A stretch of DNA of 64,000 bases from Deltaproteobacteria bacterium (GTDB lineage: Bacteria > Bdellovibrionota > Bdellovibrionia > Bdellovibrionales > Bdellovibrionaceae), in assembly GCA_017302835.1 (NCBI GenBank), contig JAFLCC010000013.1:1-64000 (forward strand), written 5' to 3'. A model generated the notes under the pieces. The model saw only the letters and a program-made list of their open reading frames with translations, was not told where the DNA came from and searched no databases. This document shows, in pieces, positions 1-7,700 of the stretch (its first letter is position 1; each line of letters opens with the position of its first letter). A program made the position numbers and the translations under genes.

Positions 1-45
1 ACTACGAAAAGTGCTGATCTTTTTCTTTAATACTTCTAAATCCAT
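1..45 (-). CDS. Start of an unidentified gene running off the left edge
   Basis: Only the first 15 codons are in the window (MDLEVLKKKISTFRS). The start is supported by a strong ribosome binding site, GGAGGT on the minus strand at 51-56, five bases before the ATG at 43-45. The lysine-rich start resembles small accessory proteins encoded next to transposases, but 15 residues are too few to assign a family. Confidence 0.45.
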   Translation of the reverse strand, partial: MDLEVLKKKISTFRS

Positions 46-102
46 AACATACCTCCATGTATTGTTGTGATATCAATTTACTAGATTTAATTTACTTTTA
101 AA

Positions 103-372
103 ATGTGGGGAGGTTTGTTGATGTACCAAACAAATGGAATATGTGAGAGATTTCATAAAACAATTTTAAATGAATTTTATCAAATAGCTTTTAGAAAAAA
201 AATATTCAATACGATTGAAGAGCTACAGGAAGATCTAGATCAGTGGCTCAGAGAATACAATGAAAGGAGGACTCATCAGGGAAAAAATTGCAATGGCAAA
301 ACACCAATGGAAACTTTTCTTGACGGATTAAGAATAGCAAGAGAAAAAACCATCAATCAAAACTTGAACTGA
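103..372 (+). pseudogene. Transposase/integrase C-terminal fragment (IS3/IS481 type, rve fold)
   Basis: The 89-residue reading frame carries the end of a retroviral-type integrase core. The run QTNGICERFHKTILNEFY contains the catalytic glutamate region (NGICERF), and it is followed by the usual LDQWLREYNERRTHQG and TPMETF signatures of IS3/IS481 transposases. The N-terminal helix-turn-helix and the first two DDE aspartates are absent. An in-frame stop lies at 88-90, just upstream, so this is a 5'-truncated remnant and not an active gene. The break is probably close to position 112. Confidence 0.85.
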
Positions 373-432
373 CAGTACAGATTTTTTTAAAAAAGTTAAA
401 AATAAATTGATGAACAAAAGGGCAACTGTCAG
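369..432. repeat. Inverted repeat CTGACAGT / ACTGTCAG after the integrase remnant
   Basis: CTGACAGT at 369-376 is the exact reverse complement of ACTGTCAG at 425-432, with 48 bases between them. The first arm overlaps the stop codon of the transposase fragment, where IS3/IS481 elements normally carry their right terminal repeat. TGTCAG-type tips fit an insertion-sequence end, but the other end of the element is missing, so this assignment is an inference. Confidence 0.4.
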
Positions 433-433
433 A

Positions 434-775
434 TTAAATCCCAACTTCTACATATTTTTTTGTTGTGAATTCAAGCAGTAGTCCATCCTGATTTAATCGC
501 ATGAAAAAGGGATCTTCAACCTCTTCACCAGTCAAAAGCTCTTGCAGAAATGCCAGTCCCATAATTCCGCGATAGGTAGCAAGCCCAAAACACTGGCCAC
601 CGCCACCCAAAATAGAGACAAATTGAATTTCATTTGTTTCAGGAATCAGAACACCAAAATATTCAGAGTCACCGAATTGATCCCAGGGGGCCATGTCATA
701 AAACTCGGCTGCCTTTTGGAAAAAAGTGTTCATTAAGTTTTTTGGTAAAGTCGGAATTGTTGGAGCATTTTTCAT
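434..775 (-). CDS. DUF7309-like (pRiA4b ORF-3 associated) protein
   Basis: This is a 113-residue cytoplasmic protein with no signal peptide or membrane segment. The pattern FYDMAPWDQFGDSEYFGVLIPET, then QFVSILGGGGQCFGLATYRGIMGL, matches the 'AAxxFxxLAPWxWMxDxDxFGVxxPETGE ... G..FALAVYxG..GL' pattern recalled for the N-terminal DUF7309/DUF6930 region of plasmid pRiA4b ORF-3-like proteins. Those proteins are usually several hundred residues long, so this copy holds only the first domain and may be a shortened derivative. The function of the family is unknown. A decayed minus-strand reading frame lies immediately upstream, consistent with an eroded region. Confidence 0.55.
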   Translation of the reverse strand: MKNAPTIPTLPKNLMNTFFQKAAEFYDMAPWDQFGDSEYFGVLIPETNEIQFVSILGGGGQCFGLATYRGIMGLAFLQELLTGEEVEDPFFMRLNQDGLLLEFTTKKYVEVGI

Positions 776-798
776 TTCTGAGTAGATAGCAAAGAAGT

Positions 799-1000
799 CT
801 ATGGATAGTCTAGGCGCTCGGTGCCCATGGGATTGATTTTGGCGTCAGATTCAATATAGCGGTCCTTTTGGTCAATGGCCGCTTCCAGGTCAAAATTTTA
901 TAACAGCTTTCGGCCTCAAATACCTCAGGTCCAATATATCGCAGGTGGCAACGTTTGATTTGATTTTGTTCGGCATGAATCTTCCATACATCATTACATA
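799..1000 (-). pseudogene. Decayed minus-strand coding fragment with a frameshift
   Basis: Two minus-strand frames read like protein and join at about 895-900. The upstream frame gives KRCHLRYIGPEVFEAES. The downstream frame, entered by a one-base shift near a TATAAAATTTT run, gives LEAAIDQKDRYIESDAK and then NPMGTERLDYP before a TAG at 799-801. Codon use in the second part is convincingly coding. I do not recognise the family. No start codon can be placed because the 5' part collides with the divergent Fic gene. Confidence 0.4.
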
Positions 1001-2163
1001 TGAAAGATGTTCTCAAATTAAATAGGACACTATTATCAATTGCTAAAGAATTATTAGTCAGTTGCTTACTTTTTTTGCCTGTACTTTGCAACGCAACTCG
1101 ATGTGATGATTTTTATTCTCAAAATGAAACGTTACGAGCCGGTGTAGGCACTCCAGTATTTGGATTGGGATCAAACCACATCGCTGCCGAAAAGACTCCA
1201 AAGGTGATAAAGCCTCACCATTTTCCAGTCACTTATGCACTTCAATCATCACACGGAGAGCTAAAACCATTAGATACTTTCACTCAAGTTGGATTGTTAA
1301 AATCAAATTTTCCTAAAGAAGGGCAAACATTAACATTCAGTCCTCGACCCGAACCATTAGAAATTGAGGCGGTAAGAGAAGTCGGAGAATATGTTCATTT
1401 GCGATTGGTAGATCCTAAAGGTAAGAGGGTATATTTGTTGTATTCTTATAAAATGGATATGATTCAGGTAGTAAATTCCCATCAATCATTAATACCGTTC
1501 ATTGTGAAAACCAAACCTATTTTGAAGGGTCAAGAAATAAGAAAAATAACTGACGCTGCCAAACCCATTGAGGTGAGTATTGACCAGCTAGCCGAAACCA
1601 TGATGTTGAATCAGATCAACAGTGACCGTACTGATTCGAAAATTATGGAAAATATTACTGCCGCTTATAAATATGTACTTACACTAAAGCGAAGTATTTC
1701 CCTACAAGATATTGAAGAGGTTAACAGACTAGTTAATTTAGGAAATCTTATTCATGATTATTCTTTGTATGCTGGAATAACTAGGGGCACAAAAAAACAA
1801 TATAGTGATGGTACAATAGTCGATTTAACAGATTATAATGTATTTGGATGGAGAAATGGTAAAATAATATTTGAATATACTCCTGCCGATCAGGTTTCTG
1901 CGAAACTTCAAGACATAGTCCATAAAATTAATTCTTTTAAGGATGAGAGTAGTTTAACCGAAGTTCTTTCAATTTTTCAGGAAATTATGATTTTACAACC
2001 CTTCGCAGACGGGAACAAACGCACCGCTCGGATTTTAGTCGACTATGCTCTTAGAAAAATAGGGGCTCCACCTTTTCCGCATAACTTATTTCCTTCACAT
2101 TCATTCTATAAATCCATATATGAGATTGAACAATTTTATCGCGAATTCTACAATTTACCATGA
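1000..2163 (+). CDS. Secreted Fic-fold protein with a degenerate Fic motif
   Basis: This 387-residue protein starts with a signal peptide (charged start, then ELLVSCLLFLPVLCNA), so it is predicted to leave the cytoplasm. The C-terminal third is a Fic domain. The motif at residues 333-344 reads QPFADGNKRTAR where active Fic AMP-transferases have HxFx(D/E)GNxRxxR. The catalytic histidine is therefore a glutamine (CAA at 1996-1998), while the phosphate-binding GN and both arginines remain. In characterised Fic enzymes the histidine deprotonates the target hydroxyl, so AMPylation should be lost or altered. No TxxxE(G/N) inhibitory helix was found. A hairpin terminator follows. It may be a host- or prey-directed effector, a pseudo-enzyme, or a domain with other chemistry. 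The start at 1000 lacks a clear ribosome binding site. Confidence 0.75.
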   Translation: MKDVLKLNRTLLSIAKELLVSCLLFLPVLCNATRCDDFYSQNETLRAGVGTPVFGLGSNHIAAEKTPKVIKPHHFPVTYALQSSHGELKPLDTFTQVGLLKSNFPKEGQTLTFSPRPEPLEIEAVREVGEYVHLRLVDPKGKRVYLLYSYKMDMIQVVNSHQSLIPFIVKTKPILKGQEIRKITDAAKPIEVSIDQLAETMMLNQINSDRTDSKIMENITAAYKYVLTLKRSISLQDIEEVNRLVNLGNLIHDYSLYAGITRGTKKQYSDGTIVDLTDYNVFGWRNGKIIFEYTPADQVSAKLQDIVHKINSFKDESSLTEVLSIFQEIMILQPFADGNKRTARILVDYALRKIGAPPFPHNLFPSHSFYKSIYEIEQFYREFYNLP

Positions 2164-2230
2164 AATCGAAATCTTATTAAAATACTAAATTACGCCAAAA
2201 CCGCTTGGTTCCAAGGCGCAAAAAACAAAA

Positions 2231-2267
2231 ACGGCTCAACCATCATTGGCGGAGCCGCTTCTTTTTA
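2231..2267 (+). terminator. Rho-independent terminator after the Fic gene
   Basis: CGGCTC at 2232-2237 pairs with GAGCCG at 2252-2257 around a 14-base loop, followed by CTTCTTTTTA. It lies about 70 bases after the stop of the secreted Fic gene and before the convergent recombinase remnant. Confidence 0.6.
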
Positions 2268-2312
2268 TAACCAGCTAAATTTTGATGGACCCTATAAAGG
2301 CGATACTTTTAA

Positions 2313-2969
2313 TCAGTCAAAGGTTTCATAGTATTCTCCCTGAATCTGAGTAACCTTTGATTTTGCATCTTCTTGAAGTGAATTCTGTACTTTCTGAATT
2401 GTTTCAGAATCCAAATCCATTTTTTTAAGTTCATCAAGGGGTTGGGTGTTTGATGTTGATTTGATTGAGTCTTGAATTTCCTGCATCTTTTGTTTTTCTG
2501 CGGCTTCTTTTTCTTTACGGTAAGCAACCAGTTCAGCGTGTACGGAACCATGCGAACATTTTGCTATACGGGCTACTTCGCGATAAGATAACTTGGCTTC
2601 AAGAAGTGATCTTATCAAAATTGAATTTCTTTTTTTAACTCTGCCAATTCGCTTGCCCTTGGCTTTTGCATTTGCCATTCCGGCGCGAACTCTTTCAATG
2701 ATCATTTCACGCTCGAGCTGCGCCAACGCTCCAAGTATCGTATAGAGTGCCACACCTAAAGGTGAATTTGTGTCAATGGATTCAGTCGTTGAAATAAATC
2801 TTGTGTTTTTCTCTTTGAAAATTTTCAGACCTTTTAAAAGATGGCTGGTTGACCTTGCAAATCTTGAAAAAGAAAACACAATGACTTGTTCAACTTCATT
2901 GTTATCAACCATTTTCATCAGACGGTTTAAAGCAGGGCGGTCTTCTTTAGCTCCTGATATTCCCTCATC
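2313..2969 (-). pseudogene. Serine recombinase (resolvase family), 5' end removed by IS66 element
   Basis: From the left edge of the insertion sequence the frame reads DEGISGAKEDRPALNRL and continues through FSFSRFARST, the SPLGVALYTILGALAQLERE region and a KGKRIGR hinge to a C-terminal helix-turn-helix (LSYREVARIAKCSHGSVHAEL) and a charged tail. This is the rear part of a resolvase/invertase-type serine recombinase. The N-terminal strand carrying the catalytic serine (YxRVS) is missing because the IS66 end begins at 2970, so the product is predicted inactive. A scrap of a closely related gene lies at 7615-7698. Confidence 0.85.
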
Positions 2970-2995
2970 GTAACCACTCTTTACTTCGCGTTATT
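2970..2995. repeat. IS66 left terminal inverted repeat
   Basis: This 26-base end begins GTAACCACTCTTTA and is the reverse complement of 5426-5451 with three mismatches. It marks the exact edge of the truncated recombinase gene. Confidence 0.85.
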
Positions 2996-4508
2996 GCAAA
3001 GTATTAAATTTTGCGTATTCCAATGGAGTTAGTGGAGTATGGCCTTTGATAATTTCTTTTACCGTTTGAAGTAAATAGGTTCGTGGATCTACCTCTACTT
3101 TTTTACAGGTTTCTATAATGGTATAAAAAACGGCGGTAATATCGGCTCCATCAATTGAACGTGAGCCATAAAAATTCTTTCTGCCCATGACAGCATGACG
3201 TATAGTTCTTTCAGCTTCATTGTTTGTTAACGGCACTTCTGGATACTCTAGAAAAACAGTTAATTCTTTCCATCTTTTTAAACTGTATTTTATAGCTTTT
3301 AGAAAAGTGGATTCCCCGCGGGCTTTTAAATAACTTTTTTCTAGCCAGATTTTCATACTTTCAATAATTGGCTTTGATCGCTCTTCTCTGAGTTTTTTTA
3401 ATTGATCAAAATTACTTGCAAGCTTCTCTATTTTAAAAAGATCGTCATAATATTTCAAATAGTCTTCTACCTCTGGATAATCTTTTTGGATATCTATAAA
3501 CTCTCGCCTAGCATGGGAATGACAATGCGTTAATCTAACTGTTAGGGAGTCTTTAAATCGCGTGTACCCACTATAACCATCAGTCATTAAAAACCCTTTG
3601 TAGTTTTTTAAATTTTGTTCTGGAACTTGACCACTTCGTGTGGATTCAAATTGATAAAAGGAACCCGTATTGTTAGACAATACCCACATATATCCATGAC
3701 TATCTTTTTCATTGGTAATGGGCCACGGAGTTTCATCACCATGGATGAGTGTTGTTGACAATATTTCATCTTTAATTCTACGGATCAGTGGTTCTAGATG
3801 CGTACTTACAACGCGACAAAGTTGATACAAAGTATTTGTCTTGATATTATTTAATCCATTTGATTCCATGATTCGAGTTTGACGCTCCAGGGGGAGATGG
3901 TTCACATATTTATCCGTAACCACACTCACTGCAAAGTCTACAGAATAAGTAGAGCCTGGTAAAAGCTTCGTCTCTGGACCCTGACATGTATAAAACTGAT
4001 TCTTTTCTTTCACAGCAAATTGCTTTTTAAGTCTATATTTTTGTTTTCTTATTTTGGTTTTTCTATAAGTACGCTCAACAATTGTGATTTCAAAAGATTC
4101 TTCAAACATGCCAGGAACTTCTTCCCATTGGTCTTGACTTGGTTTTTCTAAACCTAAATCAGAACTCATGCTGATAAGCTCTTCCGCACTAGCCCTGTAG
4201 ATAACCAAATCTACTGGTAAATTATTTACTTTCTTTTCCTTAACTGGTGGTAACACCGTTTGACCATGTAAGGTGAGCTCTTCACTATCTGAACTTTTGG
4301 GTCTGGATCTTTTTTCGCTAGATTTTCCAAAAAATCTTTTCTTTAAAAGAGAATAACTTTCTTCAATATTTAAAACTTGAGCTCTTGCTTTTTCTTTTTC
4401 CTCTTGAATTTTTACGATAACTTGATTGAGCCTGTTAACCTCTGCTACCGAGAGTTTTACAAGTTCTCGTAATATGTCGGGATTAGTTTCATTCTCAAGA
4501 AAGCGCAT
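2991..4508 (-). CDS. tnpC: IS66 family transposase TnpC
   Basis: This 505-residue protein is a usual length for the IS66 DDE transposase. It begins with a leucine-zipper-like coiled coil (about residues 15-60) ending in the family signature RFFGKSSEKR. The catalytic core shows HGDETPW (first aspartate, near residue 255), MTDGYSGY (second aspartate), and TNNEAERTIRHAVMGRKNF with the catalytic glutamate, followed by the IS66 C-terminal domain. The gene is last in the tnpABC order and its stop lies inside the left terminal repeat. Confidence 0.92.
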   Translation of the reverse strand: MRFLENETNPDILRELVKLSVAEVNRLNQVIVKIQEEKEKARAQVLNIEESYSLLKKRFFGKSSEKRSRPKSSDSEELTLHGQTVLPPVKEKKVNNLPVDLVIYRASAEELISMSSDLGLEKPSQDQWEEVPGMFEESFEITIVERTYRKTKIRKQKYRLKKQFAVKEKNQFYTCQGPETKLLPGSTYSVDFAVSVVTDKYVNHLPLERQTRIMESNGLNNIKTNTLYQLCRVVSTHLEPLIRRIKDEILSTTLIHGDETPWPITNEKDSHGYMWVLSNNTGSFYQFESTRSGQVPEQNLKNYKGFLMTDGYSGYTRFKDSLTVRLTHCHSHARREFIDIQKDYPEVEDYLKYYDDLFKIEKLASNFDQLKKLREERSKPIIESMKIWLEKSYLKARGESTFLKAIKYSLKRWKELTVFLEYPEVPLTNNEAERTIRHAVMGRKNFYGSRSIDGADITAVFYTIIETCKKVEVDPRTYLLQTVKEIIKGHTPLTPLEYAKFNTLQ

Positions 4509-4550
4509 GAATTATTTCTACTATATAAGGCTTAATTGACAAGTATTTTT

Positions 4551-4901
4551 TTAATCTGCTTGAAGTGTTAGATCTCTTTTTATTTGTGGTCTGACAATAT
4601 GACCACCATGAAATAATGATTGAAATTCAATTGTGCTAATAACTTTCAAATCTGATAAATTATTCCCACTCATAAATCTTCCAGTCTCTAGTCTTTTTGC
4701 TACTAATACCAGACCGCTGCCATCATAGTACAGAGCCTTTATTCTTTTTCTATTGCGGCCAAAAAATAAACACAAATACCCTTGATCCACATCATGACGA
4801 AACTTCTCGCGAATAAAGTACATTAATCGTTCAAAGCCTCCTCGCATGTCAATCTCTTCACCATAAATATATATTTTTAAATTTCTTTCATCGATAAACA
4901 A
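4551..4901 (-). CDS. tnpB: IS66 accessory protein TnpB (Orf2)
   Basis: This 116-residue protein carries the TnpB signatures EEIDMRGGFERL, GYLCLFFGRNRKRIKALYYDGSG and KRLETGRF. TnpB is required with TnpA and TnpC for IS66 transposition, though its biochemical role is unsettled. The gene overlaps the end of tnpA by 25 bases, which suggests translational coupling, and is separated from tnpC by about 40 bases. Confidence 0.92.
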   Translation of the reverse strand: MFIDERNLKIYIYGEEIDMRGGFERLMYFIREKFRHDVDQGYLCLFFGRNRKRIKALYYDGSGLVLVAKRLETGRFMSGNNLSDLKVISTIEFQSLFHGGHIVRPQIKRDLTLQAD

Positions 4902-5392
4902 TTTAAATAATCCTTCATTAATTCTTTTGCTGATAGCAAATTTAAATTTTTAATTGATAGATTTAAGTTAACACTTGAAACAGTAAATTCAATTTGAGGT
5001 TCTGAAGTCATCTGCTCTGCTGAAGACTTAGCAAGACGAACCTCAATAAGTTTATTTTCATCTAGGGTTTTGTTAAGTTTTGGATCTCCTTTTGAAATCC
5101 AATTTGATGGTGCGGCAGTCTTTGTTGCGAAGCCCTGAGTAGGTGTTGCTTTCAAGGGTATATCGCAATAAGAGCTCTCAACTCTGAATTTCCAACCACT
5201 CAATGTTGATTTTGGAATCCCAAATATGACTGCTACCTCAGTTAGGGATAAACCTCGCTGAACAAACTCTACACAACGAATTTTATTTTGATCAGAGATT
5301 TGTTTAAAAACATGGTTATCTAAATCCGACTTCAATATCTTTGAAAACTCAATAGCTTCATGAACTAATTTCTGGTCACTTGATTTTTTCAT
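4877..5392 (-). CDS. tnpA: IS66 accessory protein TnpA (helix-turn-helix)
   Basis: This is the first gene of the IS66 element, 171 residues. A helix-turn-helix is visible as RCVEFVQRGLSLTEVAVIFG followed by IPKSTLSGWKFR at about residues 40-70, the part of TnpA expected to bind DNA. The C-terminal half is unconserved and serine-rich. The promoter must lie within the 60 bases between this start and the element's right end. Confidence 0.8.
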   Translation of the reverse strand: MKKSSDQKLVHEAIEFSKILKSDLDNHVFKQISDQNKIRCVEFVQRGLSLTEVAVIFGIPKSTLSGWKFRVESSYCDIPLKATPTQGFATKTAAPSNWISKGDPKLNKTLDENKLIEVRLAKSSAEQMTSEPQIEFTVSSVNLNLSIKNLNLLSAKELMKDYLNCLSMKEI

Positions 5393-5425
5393 AGAATAAA
5401 AATTACAGAATTTATTTCAACTGTA

Positions 5426-5451
5426 AATAACGCTACCTAAAGAGTGGTTAC
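5426..5451. repeat. IS66 right terminal inverted repeat
   Basis: This 26-base end matches 2970-2995 in inverted orientation at 23 of 26 positions. It supplies the stop codon for the truncated secreted gene to its right. Confidence 0.85.
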
Positions 5452-5678
5452 ATTTCACTAGGCGTTTTATCTTTTCCCAAGAAATTGCTTATTTTTGCAA
5501 AATGTTTTTCGGCTGTTAAAACGATATTTTTTGCTTCGTCTATTTTTGTTTCGTCATTACGAAAATACGCGACTACATGTTCAGACCGTGTCGTAGCATC
5601 AAAACTTTTTGGTAATTCCGCGAAAGCTTGAAGAGTGATTGCGGAAACTAAAAGATAGACGAAAAATGAAATTCTCAT
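5448..5678 (-). pseudogene. Secreted protein, 3' end cut off by the IS66 element
   Basis: A signal peptide (MRISFFVYLLVSAITLQAFA) is followed by about 55 residues of mature protein (SFDATTRSEHVVAYF, then DEAKNIVLTAEKHFAKISNFLG). The frame ends at CCT AGT GAA ATG TAA, whose TAA lies inside the IS66 right repeat, so the natural C-terminus is lost. The 'EHxVxYF ... A..I...AE..F..IS..LG' layout resembles the start of gluzincin-type peptidases (peptidase MA-like), but the catalytic HExxH part would lie in the missing section. That family call is tentative. Confidence 0.6.
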
Positions 5679-5860
5679 AGGTTAATCCTTGTTTGAAAGT
5701 CGCATCGTACACATAAATAACTGTTTTGCCACTGTTGAAAATTTTCACATATAAAAACTACTTAATGTAAATCCTTGTGTGATGAGTGGACTTACAGGCA
5801 GAGTGCTCATCATCATGTCTGCGCATACAAATATATTTCATGAGGTATCCTTTTTAAAAA

Positions 5861-5892
5861 AGCGTTCGTGGGTTCAAATCCCCTGACCCCTA
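5861..5892 (+). pseudogene. tRNA 3'-end remnant
   Basis: The sequence GGGTTCAAATCCC with flanks and a following CTGACCCC has the form of a T-arm plus the 3' acceptor strand of a tRNA. TTCAAAT would be the T loop closed by GGG/CCC. No D-arm, anticodon arm or 5' acceptor strand is found upstream. Such short 3' copies are typically left where an integrative element used a tRNA gene as attachment site, which would fit the surrounding recombinase scraps. The stem has one mismatch and a wobble pair, so chance resemblance is possible. Confidence 0.45.
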
Positions 5893-5932
5893 AATTTTCA
5901 CCACTTTGAAGTCCAATACATTCTGGTGAATT

Positions 5933-6130
5933 CTATTTTTGGTAGTTCTTTTCCTTTAGTGGAAGCTCTTTCCAGTTTGTGGTTCCATCATGAGTTGTTA
6001 AAGTGAATAAAACTCTTTGGGAATCCAAGAACAATTCAATTTTATAATTAAAAGCCAAACCCTCCATTTTTAAACCTTGCTGTTCATGGGATGTGAAATC
6101 TACATCGATTTTCACTGTAAGCGCAATCAT
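5933..6130 (-). CDS. Small hypothetical protein (doubtful)
   Basis: A 65-codon frame begins MIALTVKIDVDFTSHEQQGL and is rich in alternating hydrophobic residues, as expected for a small beta-sheet protein. There is no clear ribosome binding site. It lies among remnants, so it may be a gene fragment. No family is recognised. Confidence 0.3.
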   Translation of the reverse strand: MIALTVKIDVDFTSHEQQGLKMEGLAFNYKIELFLDSQRVLFTLTTHDGTTNWKELPLKEKNYQK

Positions 6131-6464
6131 TGGTATTTATCTTAAAAATACCAATGACAGACAGTTGGTTTTAGAAAAATTAAATAAGATACCAGAAGTT
6201 CTAGATGCCTACGGAATCTTTTATTTGTTTGTCTCAACCAATTTCACGTACACTAAAATTTTTCTAAGCGCCTCGGCTGCTCCCTGGAATTCACCGTAAA
6301 AACCGGCTGAGGATGGTGCTTAGGGTTTTTAAGGCCGGTATTGTTTTTGAGGACAGGTCGGTTGTCTGCTTGCAATACTGGGCCCAGAAGTTGGCATGAA
6401 GAAAGTACCTAACCTTGACCCTTAACTGGCAAATCCGCGGACCTTATGGTACCACCCTAAATCT

Positions 6465-7598
6465 ATGAAGAAGAATCTATTCATTCTAACTTTTCTTTTA
6501 ACGGCTCCTTTTGCTGCCAAGGCGGATAGCCTTGAGTTTACCTTGAATACCACGGATGGCCTTAGTCATATTCACGGTCAAGTCGACATCCCTCAATGTG
6601 GTAAAGCCCCTTTTCCAGTGGTGCTTATGGTTGCGGGAACCGGTCTTTTTACCCGTAATACTTATTTTGGGCGCAGTCATACAGACCGAGATCTGTTGTT
6701 TGCAGATCTTTCGCAAAAACTCAATCAGGACTGTGTGGCCACGGTTCGCTTTGATTCTCGCGGTGTTTTATGTGATTTGATGTCCAAAGCTGTGATTGCT
6801 AAATGCGTTGATCAAAGTATTCGTGGACAAGTGACGGAACAGACCAATCTGGACGATATTCAGGTCGTTTACGATTTTGCTGCAAACCTAGGTTTGCTGG
6901 ATAAAAGCAAATTGATCTTTCTAGGGCACAGTGAAGGCACTTTGTATATTTCTAGATTGATTGCCAGGAAAAGCGTGGAGACCAAGGCTATCATGTTTAT
7001 CGGTGGCATCACAGAAAGTGCACAAAGCATTTTGCACTGGCAAATTTCAGATCGAATGGCGGCCTGGACAATGGCGATGGACTCAAATCAAGATGGAATC
7101 CTGACAAATGAGGAGATCAAAGCAGGTTTGGGAACATCGCGGTTGAATGGCTCCTTTCCACTGGAGGTCCTTTTAAGTCCCAAGGGCAGTTGGACATCTG
7201 CGGAGGTTACTGCAAGTTTTGAAGAGAACTATAAGGCTGCAATAATTGATGCTCAGTCGCACAAGCCTTCAGATCCCTATATGCAAAATGGCGTCGTTTT
7301 CTCGGCCTATAAGTGGTGGCAGAGCTGGTTTACCAACAACACCAGCGTCCTAGAAAATCTTAAGAATTTCGTCGGTCCTATTGAGTATCACAATGGCGAT
7401 ATCGACACTCAGACTCCGGGGTTGAGAGAGAGAGAGAAAGCGATCCATCAAGCAAGTTCTCTCAAGATGAAATCTTGGCCGAGTTTTGTAATTCATCAAG
7501 GCAAAGGACATGGCCTTAGTAAGGATCCTCTTTATGGACCTATTGATGAGGACATCGCCGCAAGCATTGTCACCCAAATAGGATCTTGGTGTGACTAG
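6465..7598 (+). CDS. Secreted alpha/beta hydrolase with an EF-hand-like insert
   Basis: This 377-residue protein has a signal peptide (MKKNLFILTFLLTAPFAAKA) and an alpha/beta-hydrolase fold. The oxyanion region is VVLMVAGTGLFTRN, the nucleophile elbow is GHSEG with Ser156, and a late HQGKGHGLSKD supplies the likely catalytic histidine. Between the elbow and the histidine, at residues 206-217, DSNQDGILTNEE matches the 12-residue EF-hand calcium loop. The fold is that of periplasmic esterases or peptidases acting on unknown substrates. Base composition is visibly richer in G+C than its neighbours, suggesting a different origin. No strong ribosome binding site is seen before the start. Confidence 0.8.
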   Translation: MKKNLFILTFLLTAPFAAKADSLEFTLNTTDGLSHIHGQVDIPQCGKAPFPVVLMVAGTGLFTRNTYFGRSHTDRDLLFADLSQKLNQDCVATVRFDSRGVLCDLMSKAVIAKCVDQSIRGQVTEQTNLDDIQVVYDFAANLGLLDKSKLIFLGHSEGTLYISRLIARKSVETKAIMFIGGITESAQSILHWQISDRMAAWTMAMDSNQDGILTNEEIKAGLGTSRLNGSFPLEVLLSPKGSWTSAEVTASFEENYKAAIIDAQSHKPSDPYMQNGVVFSAYKWWQSWFTNNTSVLENLKNFVGPIEYHNGDIDTQTPGLREREKAIHQASSLKMKSWPSFVIHQGKGHGLSKDPLYGPIDEDIAASIVTQIGSWCD

Positions 7599-7614
7599 TA
7601 GGAAACCTTTGTAA

Positions 7615-7698
7615 TCAGTCGTAGGTTTCATAGTATTCCCCTTGGATCTGAGTGACCTTTGATTTTGCATCTTCTTGAAGCGAGTTCTGCACTTTTTG
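7615..7698 (-). pseudogene. Serine recombinase C-terminal scrap, second copy
   Basis: The minus strand encodes QKVQNSLQEDAKSKVTQIQG then EYYETYD and a stop. This equals the last 27 residues of the recombinase at 2313 with one change (F to Y), while the DNA has diverged by several synonymous changes. Identity stops abruptly at about 7698. It is the remnant of an older paralogous copy rather than a recent duplication. Confidence 0.8.
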
Positions 7699-7700
7699 GT

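Larger units (their letters stand above)
2970..5451 (-). mobile_element. Complete IS66-family insertion sequence
   Basis: The element is 2482 bp with the classical three-gene tnpA-tnpB-tnpC order, all on the minus strand. Its ends are 26-bp inverted repeats (2970-2995 and 5426-5451) that match at 23 of 26 positions and begin GTAA, as IS66 tips do. IS66 elements usually make 8-bp target duplications, but the flanks here are CCCTCATC on the left and ATTTCACT on the right, which do not match. Both flanks are truncated genes, so an adjacent deletion or recombination between two copies probably followed insertion. All three reading frames are intact and the element may still be mobile. Confidence 0.9.
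5679..6464. other. Gene-poor stretch with remnants
   Basis: Between the truncated secreted gene and the hydrolase there is no convincing full gene. It holds a tRNA 3'-end scrap (5861-5892), a possible 65-codon minus-strand frame (5933-6130) and a more GC-rich tract from about 6280. In that tract ACCGGC (near 6302) and GCCGGT (near 6334) could form a loose hairpin ahead of a T run. It looks like a junction between segments of different origin. Confidence 0.45.

Noticed and set aside
810-1091. Intact 93-codon minus-strand gene
   Set aside because: It overlaps the start of the Fic gene, and its convincing coding part sits in two frames joined by a shift, so I report a decayed fragment instead.
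2962-5459. Target-site duplication of the IS66 element
   Set aside because: The 8-base flanks CCCTCATC and ATTTCACT do not match, so no duplication is claimed.
6093-6299. Plus-strand 68-codon frame in the accessory gap
   Set aside because: It overlaps a similarly weak minus-strand frame, ends abruptly in a composition change and has no family likeness.
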